From: Chionoecetes opilio
Taxonomy: Eukaryota; Arthropoda; Malacostraca; Decapoda; Majidae
Reading direction: 5' to 3'
NCBI GenBank assembly: GCA_016584305.1
Contig: JACEEZ010013535.1
Location: 1-64,000 of the forward strand
DNA: 64,000 nt
Shown here: positions 25,205 through 34,035 of the stretch, piece after piece
Position numbering within the stretch: position 1 is the first letter of the stretch
How the letters are laid out: every line of letters starts with the position of its first letter
Translations under genes and position numbers: made by a program
The notes under the pieces: model-generated
What the model saw: only the letters and a program-made list of their open reading frames with translations
Databases searched by the model: none
What the model was told of the DNA's origin: nothing

Positions 25205-26165
25205 TTCAAAACTGGTGAAATCAAGGGACAATGCATACATGCGTAAAACTCGCTGCAGAATAAGAAATGTACATTTTTCAAAGTGAAAGACGATTCCTGC
25301 ATGAAACTCTCTCCATCAAGACATAAAACAATGTTAGACGGATTTAAAGATAGAGTATGCGTGCATCAATAAGATGCCTGGTCTTGTTGAACGGCACTAT
25401 GGGTGCGCAAATCTCAAAATTATTCATGTCTAAAAATCTGTATAAAGCAAAAAAAAATTAAACGGATAGGTGCTTAGGGTAGATCTGTTGAGCCTTAACA
25501 AAAGTAATCATGCCATTTTTGGTCTAGGGTCAATAGTTTCATAGTAAAAATAGGGAAACGCAATGAGGCATAGTGTATAAACCATTTAAGCTGCCAAAAA
25601 ATTTGGTCCTTGTTTTATTGTCATTACAGACGTAAAAAGGATCTCAATACCAATTGTACATATCTTGCGAAAGAACAATATAAAGGTTATATATATTGTT
25701 TTTCCCCACAGAACCCCCCAGCGTCAAAAACAGTGTGAATTTTTGTGGGAGTAAAGACATTTCACGTATAGATACAAAGTATCAAACTTTGTTGGAAATC
25801 AGCTATTTGCTCTTCAAACGGAAAAGTCAGCAAAGGGTAAGAGCTCAAAAAATTTTGTCATCATCACGTAACTAATCCGCTCTCAATCCAGTATTTGGAC
25901 CGACCAAATGCCAAAAAGTTTTTTTGACAAAAACAGCACGGCAACTGTGTGAAAACGTGCACACCGTAAAACCCATATTTTTTACACCACTTTTTAACGA
26001 AAATGTATTCATACACACACACACGGGGGATATTAGTAGCAGTACCCGAGGATGGATTGGGTACTAGGAGGCCGGACAAATATAATTCGTCACAGGCAGC
26101 CTATGTCTCTGACTTGTTACTATTGTCACTGTCTTCTACTGGAATAGTGGGACACTATTTCTTAC
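25205..26165 (+). repeat. repeat R, partial copy 5
   Basis: It matches R from CATACATGCGTAAAACTC through ACACACGGGGGATAT to the ACTGGAATAGTG word. Its middle agrees best with the 13.4-14.1 kb copy. Many small indels are present. Confidence 0.7.
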
Positions 26166-27815
26166 GGCGTCAGTCTTCCGCAACCATCCATTTGAAAAGA
26201 CCAGAGGGGGGGAAGCCAGCAACGGAGGTAGATCGCCAGCAACGACCTGCTCTCCGACTACCTAGATACTACTTTCCTTACGACGGAAGCTACAAAGCCT
26301 CCTTCGGTAGAATCGTAAACGCGTCGGAAGCGTTTGACTGGCTCAGGCGGAGTAATGCGTCATCAAGCTCATCAAGTCACCCCAGCCAATGACAAACTTT
26401 TTTAAAACTTTCTCGACCAATCACAAGGCAGCGAGATATATTTCCGGGCAAGAATGCATGCCAGACTGCCTCTCTCGCCTTCTGTCCCCGTCATCTCAAA
26501 CTAATTATCGTTTATTTGGAATGCTTGCGTTTTAGGAGTTTAATGTAGCAGATAGTAAGATATATAAGTAAGGAGCTGTGTTGCTAGTGTTTTGGGGAAA
26601 CGTGTTGTATGTGGGTTGAAATAAGTGAATATTTGTGTTATGGCGGTGGCCGCGCGCAAGAATTTATCGTCACTCACTGCCCCGCCAGCAGGCACCTCAT
26701 CATAACATCTTTAAATCACCCTTATTAAGGTGGGACACACGGTTGCTACATTGATGTAGATAATGACACGGTATATAATCATCTCAACATAATCTAAGTT
26801 GTATAATAACGAGTATATAGACGTTTAATCCTGTCCAAACCTTAGAGGGGCGGAGGATGGGTGGCGGCTCCAGCCGCCACTTCAAAAGTTTTGAGTAAAA
26901 ACCAGCCGTCATCCGCCTCACATGTGCCTTCCTGAAGAAGGACAGTTCAGCTTTTTTTTTTTTTTTTTTTTTCACCCCCCAACGCTTGTGATAGCCACCA
27001 TAGGATATCACAGATCACAGGATTCCTCAATGGGTTCTCGCTCCCCTACTAATATTACCAAAGACATATATCTCCCACTTGGGTTGATATCTACCCTCAC
27101 AGGCTAATGCTGCTGCTGCGGTGCGAAGGCGCGTCTGCAGACGTGGATGAGTCCCTGTTGTATCTCATCCTTACCATATAATATGAATAATATCCATCCA
27201 AATGCAATCATATGTCACATTCACGTAGAGAAAATTATTTCCATAGCATACAAGCAAAATAATAAGCGAGCCTGGAGACTTCCTAGCGGCTAATACCAGA
27301 CTCGAGCAGTCGTTGGCCAGTCTGCACGTTTACGACCAAACCTACGACTTTGCCGCGCTGTGGGTCCTGTTACGACCGACGTCGGATTCCTACCAAAAAA
27401 AAGGTCATAAAGTGTTTTGTGGCTTCTCCCCATATCCCGAGAACGACTGTCCCTTGCATGTTACTAAGACAAGACCAAAGTTGAACAGACTGTGAAATGG
27501 TTGAAGGCAAATCATTATGAAAAATAATAAAAAGATAAATAAGATTTTATCTCCTTTGTCAGCTTAATCATCCTGCTGATATAACATGATCCAGGCGGTC
27601 TGTATACTTTAGTATCTTTTTATGGGAACTTGCAAGCGGTTTTTTTTTCGCCAGTGGGTCTCTCTAGTTCAAGCAAGGACTCGCCAGGAGTCAACTTTTT
27701 TATCCGTCATCGAGTAGCGAAGACACCCACTGCTGCCAGCAACCTCACCTCGGACTGCACTCGAAGGCAGCAGAGGGCAACAGGGGAAGGCATAAGCCTC
27801 AATTAAGTACATGGA
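26166..27815. other. non-coding DNA with CCAAT boxes and a poly-T run
   Basis: CCAAT words at 26386-26390 and 26417-26421 stand upstream of GATATATTT at about 26435, a promoter-like arrangement. A 21-codon frame beginning MAVAARKN at 26640 is the only small open frame nearby; it is too short to claim. Poly-T of about 22 bases lies at 26951-26972. Confidence 0.3.
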
Positions 27816-27817
27816 TT

Positions 27818-27965
27818 ACATATCACACGGGGGCTATGTAGTAGTCAGAACCCGCTGGACCAATGGTTTACGAGGAGGCCGAAAAAATTAACTCGTCACA
27901 GACAAGCCTCTGTCTCTGACTTCTTCTTTACTGGATAGTGACACTATTACTTACCAGTGTTGCCA
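27818..27965 (+). repeat. repeat R, short copy 6
   Basis: Only the 3' part is present: CACACGGGGGCTATGTAGTAG, then the CGTCACAGACAAGCCTCTG word and ACTGGATAGTGACACTATT. It ends at CAGTGTTGCCA. Confidence 0.65.
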
Positions 27966-28428
27966 CGCTTCGGTGAGTGACTTATTGTACTTACAACCAA
28001 GTGATGGATTTGCCTCTACATCCCCCTACACACCAAATCAATAAATAGAAAAAGAAAGAGAAATATTTAAGATTTAAGACTTGAGAAAATATCTCAAAAT
28101 ATACGGAACATTATATAAAATACTAAGATGGTACAAAAATATACATGTCAAACTGTATAAAACACTAGGCAAACGATAAAACAGAACGTTAGGTTACACT
28201 AGAAGAAACAAAGGCTATATTTACGTGCACAACACTGATGGTTGGACTATAGTAGAAAAGTTCCCACCGTACTGTGGGTTAGGCCTAATCAGCGAGAACG
28301 TCATTTTGTTCGTATCTGAGGTACTTTTGCAAAGTACCTTGATCTTTGACTGGAATATAAAGTTTAATTAATAGATGGAGGTCATACACAAAATTTGAAG
28401 GGAATCTCTCAATGTTTTAATTATTGAT

Positions 28429-28765
28429 CCATAAGAACATAAGGAAAATAAGGAAGCTACAGAGGGCCGCGAGCCTACCATGTGGTAGTTCCTGTCCCTA
28501 ACACTACCTACATCCACCTTCCATCCCATCCATGAACCTAGCCAGCCCCACTTAAAGCTCCCCAATGGACTCCGCACTCAACTACCTGTCTACATTAGTT
28601 CATTCCAATCATTCACACCCTATTTGTGAACCAGTTTTTCCATTTCTTCTAAATCTACGCCCCTTCAGCTTGAACCGTTACTTCTTGTTACCCTGGTTAA
28701 TAGCGTAAGAATCTCCTGACTCCTTATTAAATCCCTTATCACTTAAAAAACTTGTCAGAATCGCC
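28429..28765 (+). repeat. dispersed repeat E, longest copy
   Basis: It begins with the E core at 28437 and continues with CCATCCCATCCATGAACC and TATTTGTGAACCAGTTTTTC. The latter part matches 46414-46500. The repeat abuts the inverted-repeat element at 28769. Confidence 0.65.
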
Positions 28766-28768
28766 CTA

Positions 28769-28814
28769 GGGCCGGGTTCAAACGAGACACTTTTTAATGG
28801 TCAGTGGCCGCCAC
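28769..28814 (+). repeat. left terminal inverted repeat
   Basis: Pairs with 30094-30139 over about 45 positions with a few mismatches and short indels. Confidence 0.7.
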
Positions 28815-30093
28815 AAAAAAGTGCCCGCAACAAAAAATGGTCGCCACGAAAAGTGGTGAGTAGATGCACAGTACACACGAGCCACTCGCGTTGCGGCCAC
28901 TGATGAGGGGGGGGGCCAGTGTCATCAGGATCACCACAGTACTTGGGATATCACATACCAAGTACTTTGCTTGAAGTATCGGTATTATGGAGTAAACTAC
29001 CGTGTATAAAAAATATAAAATATGTTTAGGAAACACGTCGTGTCTGTAGTAATGGCGGTCAAGGGCAGGACGGCAGTCAATACTCATCTTCTCTCCACAC
29101 TGATAGACATGCAAAACACAAGGCATAAGCCCCCCCACAAACACAAACGAAAATATGATAGGATTCAGTAATCTTGGTAACTTACCAAACGTATTTCAGT
29201 ACCGTAGCCAGAAGTTAAACCATTACACTCATTTTGAATTACCGCCGCAAAACACAAAAAAACCACTCACGTTAGGGAATTGACTGGCGTGTAAAAAAGG
29301 TATTGGTATGTTACATTTTTTTACATCTGGTATATTTCACAAATATTTTGCGTATAGCTTCTTGGAGTTACTCATAATACTCGGATACCAAAAGAAAAAA
29401 AGTATCGATACGTTCTCTACAAAGGTGGTATCGAAAGTATCGATATAGTGCTATCCATACGCCACACTATCCCCTACATCCCGTGGTTTTGCCGTTTTTT
29501 GCGTGGATTACATAATGGGTGGGAAAAAATACGGATGGCACAACGATTTCCAGCAAGCATTGATCTTTACAAGGCTGTGGAGAATAATAAGGAAATTTTG
29601 CAAGCTTACAGGACCCGAAGCTTTTACCGTAGAACAGTGCCAAAATGTTGTGACAGTGTACCACGGGCCTTCAAAGGTTAATCAAGAGGAAGGGCTACCG
29701 CAAACGAAATAATAACTACAATTGTAAGTGTGATATTCTACATATTTGTGTATGTAAAACCATGGTGCGTCATAATGTGTAAACATTCCCTTTTCGGAGG
29801 CGCGCAGTGATTATCCACGCACACTAGTTGACTCTGGCGGACAAAATAGAGGACATGAGAGAAAGTCGAGGGTGGCAGGGTGGGTGCAACCAAAAGTGGC
29901 CTCGTGTGAATGCTTTGCACATTTGAAAACACGGTTTCTATTGTGCGGCCACGGTGGCCGGCCACAAATGGTGTGTCGGAAAAATGGATCGCCCGCCAAC
30001 GAATCGCCCACTTTTTGTGGTCGCCACCAAAAAGGTGGCCCGTGTGCATGCCAGCCATAGAGATGCGTGTGTTCTATTTGCAATTTTTTCTGT

Positions 30094-30139
30094 GGCGGCA
30101 CACTGACCATTAAAAGTGTATCGTGTGATAAACCCAGCC
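30094..30139 (-). repeat. right terminal inverted repeat
   Basis: Reverse complement partner of 28769-28814. Confidence 0.7.
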
Positions 30140-30779
30140 TACTCTGCGTCTTCTCGAGTGAGTGTAACTGTATTCCAATGTTCTTACAGACAGTTATTTC
30201 GCAGTTTCGCTTTATTGTTATTGAGTTAGGAAGTTCTCAACTTATGTGCCGTACTTTGGGGTAAAACCCGTTCGCTTAGCAAGAAGTTGATATTTCCTAT
30301 ATGTGTGTAATCTCTCTACATATGATCTCCAAAATTCCACAAAAATGTTTATCTCCATGCACATGTTTTGACTCTTCATCAAATAAGGACTGATCTCCAG
30401 AACTGAGTCTGAGTACTTGACCGCGAAGAAGTTTACTTGCTCCTTCAACACATTACATATCGAACCACGACTAGCGCCCAACAATTTGATTATTGACGCT
30501 ATCAGAAAGTTGCACGATATTAAACGCAGGACCACGATAGCCTCACAACAATGTCACGCCTGCCTGTACGTCAGTGTCAGGACGGTCATTAAATGATCAC
30601 GAGGAGTCAGACAGCTGTAAAGACTAAAGTCCGAATGGAAAATCAACGGTCATTGTTGTCGTCACGATAGACTCTACATAACCACGACAGTGCCATGAGG
30701 TATTCCATGGAACGTATCCAGAAGCGTCTTGAGCTTAGCAACATGTACCTCACACGTGGTGGGTGTCTGCCCTGGTGAT
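30140..30779. other. non-coding DNA
   Basis: No recognised frame. A GTCACGATAGACTC word at 30660 recurs in variant form at 31224 and 31285. Confidence 0.35.
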
Positions 30780-31200
30780 GGAGAAGGAAAATTGCGGGTA
30801 GAGATGAAGGTTGGAGAAGAAAAACAGGGGTGAGGGGTTGTTTGGTATGGGGAAGGGGGGGAAACGGGGGAGGGGGGGGTTGTAATAAAGAAGGGGGTGT
30901 TGGTGTGGGTGGGGAAATGGGGGAGACGGGAGTTGGGGATGTAGAAGGCGTTGTTGTTGTTGGCGATGTGAGTGGTTAAAAGGGGGGGTGGGGGTATCAC
31001 CCAGTTGTGAGGGAGTAGGGGGTAGGGAGACGAAGGGGGGGTCACCATATGGTGAAGGAGTAGCGGGGTAGGGAGTTGAGGGGAGGTGTCACCGTGTGGT
31101 GAGGGAGTAGGGGGAAGGGAGTCAGGGGAGGGTGGAGGTGAATGAGAAAGGGGGGAGAAGGCGGAAGGGGGTGCAAAAAAGGGGGGGAAGGTGGGTTGAA
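30780..31200. repeat. G-rich minisatellite-like tract
   Basis: The plus strand is strongly G-rich, with many runs of three to eight G. Three units of about 46 bp are visible at 30992-31039, 31040-31086 and 31087-31131, each with a TCACC start, GTGAGGGAGTAG or a close variant, and a GGGAG end. The minus strand has a proline-rich 187-codon frame at 31237-30674, which follows from composition. It might be a genuine proline-rich exon, but I see no supporting signal. Confidence 0.6.
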
Positions 31201-32327
31201 GGCGCGTGTAACGTTTTTTTATCGTCACGATAGACATACGACGATCACGATAGTACCACGAAGCTGCTACATATATAAAGATAGCGTCACGATAGACTTA
31301 CGATAGCGCTGCGTTGGATACAAAAAGCGGGGAGCTTCCCGATTTTTTAGTGCACGCACTAACTTTTCGTGGCCTCGGCAGAGCGCGTCACGATCGGTCA
31401 CGATGGACCCATAACCAGGACCATGACGGTGTTGCATAAAATAAATCACGCCTGTAAATAAGTCACAAAACACTACTGCGCATGCGCTGTCCAGCTCTCG
31501 CAGCGCCAAAACACCGCGACGAAAGGTATGAAAATATGTACCTCCAGTTATATTTGCATGAATTTTACATATTCTGAGTCATTGTATGGGGCAGGTATTG
31601 GACAAATAGGACTTTTCAGTTGTCTGTGATATATATTATCATAGAAAATGGAGCAGATAACCATAGGAATGTACTAAAAATAACACATAAACATCGGGAA
31701 CGTGTGTTTTTGAAAATTACTCTTGTTTTATGCTTAACCGCTATTAAAAGCTGTGATTGTGTATTGATAAAGGAAGAGGAAAGGTTGGACTTACAACTGA
31801 AGGGACTGGCTGGTACTTTCCTTGCCTGAGCAAGCGAATAATATGTGTGTTTGGACCAAACAGCTAGGAGGAAATATTTTGTTCTGATAAGTTTTGATGC
31901 ATTCATTTTACAGTCATACAATAATTTATTGTGCTTACAAATGTTTTTGCTAATCACCATTTTCTATACTGACATCACTAGTTTTTTCTTATACCCAACC
32001 TCCTCCCTACTCCAAAAAACTAGTGATATGTCTATGGCAAGAAAAAATATGATTAAAACAAAACACATCAAAGGTTATCATAAGAATAACTTTTTTTCTG
32101 ATAAAAAACAAACGTACTAGGAGAAGTTGCAGCTAGTATTGATGTATTGCTGCAACTATGTTAACTTTTATTTCAGTCTGATTAGGGGATTAACCTCATC
32201 TACTAACAACCAGTAATCATCAGTAAGAAAAAAACATTGCAATTTGTTTTCCTATTATACCTAACTTTTTTAATGTAAGTTAGTCTTCTGACAAGGGACT
32301 GTGAGTGATAAATGAGGTTGAGGAGGC
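31201..32327. other. non-coding DNA
   Basis: A minus-strand frame of 80 codons at 31509-31267 and AT-rich frames at 31616-32120 show no recognised domain. Confidence 0.35.
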
Positions 32328-32570
32328 GTAGCAGAGTGGTTAGCATCTCCGAGTGGCATGCTCGGTGACCTGAGTTTCGATCCCCGATGAGCGCGAATAT
32401 CCACTTAGGATCTTGCCACTTAGCACCGTCGAGTGCGCCTATGAATGCCCACTATGCTGCTCATTAACTCTACCTTCGATTGCAAGTTGCATCGGAAGAC
32501 GTTATAATTCAACGTGCCAACAGACACGCTTAATGTCTGCCACATGATTCTCCTGCTGTATGTCTCAAAG
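32328..32570 (+). mobile_element. tRNA-derived SINE, copy A
   Basis: The head GCGTAGCAGAGTGGTTAGCA matches a Pol III A box. GAGTTTCGATCCCC, 25-30 bases on, matches a B box. The body shares CGTCGAGTG, TGCTCATTAACTCTACCTT and GTTGCATCGGAAGAC with copy B. No clear poly-A tail remains. Confidence 0.75.
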
Positions 32571-32809
32571 GTTATATATAACAATGACAGGCTATTTCAT
32601 AAAGGCTTTGCTGGACGAATCCAGTCAGTGTTTTTTAAAATGACGTCGAGGGTGTCGTAGCGGTTCTTGTCGTCCATGAACATTGCCAATGTCACTCACA
32701 AGATTATGACTGCTGGCAGAAAAACTGGTGCTGACCACTCTGCCACTGATTCCTCTTTAGAGTTTCCAAATAGATGACTAATTATTTTATCAGAACTTTG
32801 CTATATCAC

Positions 32810-32810
<1 letters not shown>

Positions 32811-32850
<40 letters not shown>

Positions 32851-33173
32851 TTTGTGGCTATAGCACCTGTAGGCAGTGGTGACCCAGGGCTGGGATGGTA
32901 GGCTCTGGAGGTTCCCTTGAGGGCTGTGATGGTCGGTCCTCGCCCGTGGTGGTGCAGGCAGGATTCTTATAGTGACACCTGTGATTAGAGGCTCATGCCG
33001 CCCCCCTGTGTCCTCCGATGCACTCGCAGTCCAAGGTAAAGTTGATGGGCAGGGCATGTGGGTGTTCTTAGGCCACTCGATGGTGCAGAAAGGTTTTGGT
33101 TTTCTCGGGGATTGAACTCGGTCACCGAGAACGCCAGTCGGAGACGCTAACCACTCTGCTACCGCCTCTCCTA
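32811..33173 (-). mobile_element. tRNA-derived SINE, copy B, with poly-A tail
   Basis: On the minus strand it starts GAGAGGCGGTAGCAGAGTGG, has a B box GAGTTCAATCCCC, then a body of about 270 bases, and ends in about 37 A residues. The full structure of head, body and tail is that of a young SINE. It lies just upstream of the integrase exon at 33258, presumably within an intron. Confidence 0.85.
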
Positions 33174-33257
33174 GTCGTAGACATATACAGTACAGTAGAG
33201 GTTGACAGAATGTGACAAAATCAACAGACTTACTGAACTAATACTTTTCTTTTGCAG

Positions 33258-33455
33258 GAAATAGTGTCTACTATTATGAAAGCACGAAACCTAGAACTTC
33301 CGCAGAAAAAAGGGTAGTTATAACATCTCCAGAGAAGTAAAAATGTGATACAACAGGTTCACGACAAAGCTGGACACCAGGGGATTCTGCGAACCCAAAA
33401 AAAAATTGGTGAACAGTATTATTGGTCTACCATCACACATGATGTTAAAGAATGG
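33258..33455 (+). CDS. integrase exon A: zinc-binding N-terminal domain
   Basis: The exon follows a polypyrimidine acceptor ending TTTTGCAG at 33257 and stops at donor GTAAGG at 33456. It encodes EIVSTIMKARN, and after a short disturbed stretch VIQQVHDKAGHQGILRTQKK, then EQYYWSTITHDVKEW. This is the H2C2-type zinc-binding region of retroviral-like integrases; its cysteine pair lies in the next exon. In-frame stops at 33315 and 33321 vanish if two A-runs are each off by one base in opposite directions, so sequencing error is likely. A GT-AG intron inside an integrase argues against a plain LTR retrotransposon and for a Ginger-type DNA transposon or a domesticated GIN-like gene. Confidence 0.75.
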
Positions 33456-33729
33456 GTAAGGTCAATTTCATAGCCCTCTTTCTATCTATATCTCTGACAC
33501 ACATCATCATCGTCCACACTGCTAGAATAATAAACAAAATTCAATCTCCTCTGTAGCATATTTGATTGTGAAACTTACTTTTCACATCATTGTCATTCCC
33601 ATCATTGTCATTCCCTTAACGTGTGGTGTGGTCAAGGCCTTGCCTGTCATTCCTCTCCCTGTAATGCTCATCCCACTTTAGACACTTGAAAAATGTATTG
33701 TGCGTATGTGGCTTTGATGTAAATTTCAG
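33456..33729 (+). other. intron between integrase exons A and B
   Basis: 274 bp, GTAAGG at the start and TAAATTTCAG at the end, phase 0. The reading frame joins EW to IHACPKC without a gap in the domain. Confidence 0.75.
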
Positions 33730-34035
33730 ATACATGCGTGCCCAAAGTGCCAGCTTTATAAGAAGGTAAAGACGCAGGCCCCAGATTTACATCCCATCAA
33801 GGTTCATGATCGATGGAAAGTCTTGGGTGTTGACCTCATAGGCCCCTTCAAAGTGACTGGCCGGGGCAACAAATATATCATCACCATGACCGACTTGTTC
33901 ACCAAGTGGGTGGTGGCATACCCACTGAAGGACAAGTCTGGTCCAAGTGTTGCCCGAGCCATTGTAAAGATGATTCACGCTCATGGTCCACCAGTTAAAA
34001 TAATAACAGATCAAGGAAGAGAATTTGTCAATGAG
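33730..34035 (+). CDS. integrase exon B: catalytic core with first two acidic residues
   Basis: The 102-codon exon is open throughout. It begins IHACPKCQLYKK, which supplies the C-x2-C zinc ligands. Then comes WKVLGVDLIGPF with the first catalytic aspartate, ITMTDLFTKWVVAYPL, and IITDQGREFVNE with the second aspartate. Order and spacing are those of the integrase core (rve family), which joins DNA ends to a target. The donor GTAAGT at 34036 is canonical and in phase 0. The third catalytic residue, a glutamate about 35 residues on, must lie in a later exon, in the unreadable block. TDLFTKWVVAYPL and ITDQGREFVN are typical of the Ginger2/GIN group and of some Ty3-like elements. The two introns favour the former. 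Confidence 0.85.

Larger units (their letters stand above)
28769..30139. mobile_element. 1.37-kb terminal-inverted-repeat DNA element, Harbinger-like
   Basis: The left end GGGCCGGGTTCAAACGAGAC and the reverse complement of the right end GGCTGGGTTTATCACACGAT both lead into ACTTTTAATGGTCAGTG and a GCCGCCAC word, giving imperfect inverted repeats of about 45 bp. TA flanks both outer edges. Starts of the GGGCCGGGTT form are familiar from animal PIF/Harbinger elements, which fits but does not prove the class. Internally the element has many GTGGC/GCCAC words next to AAAAA or TTTTT, for example at 28805-28860 and 29935-30045. Two overlapping plus-strand frames at 29448-29712 have no transposase motif, so it is most likely non-autonomous. 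Confidence 0.7.

Noticed and set aside
30674..31237. 187-codon proline-rich minus-strand frame
   Set aside because: It is fully explained by the G-rich composition of the plus strand, with no splice or start signal to support it.
31267..31509. 80-codon minus-strand frame with protein-like composition
   Set aside because: No recognised motif, no visible splice signals, and the DNA carries short CACGATAG repeats that explain part of it.
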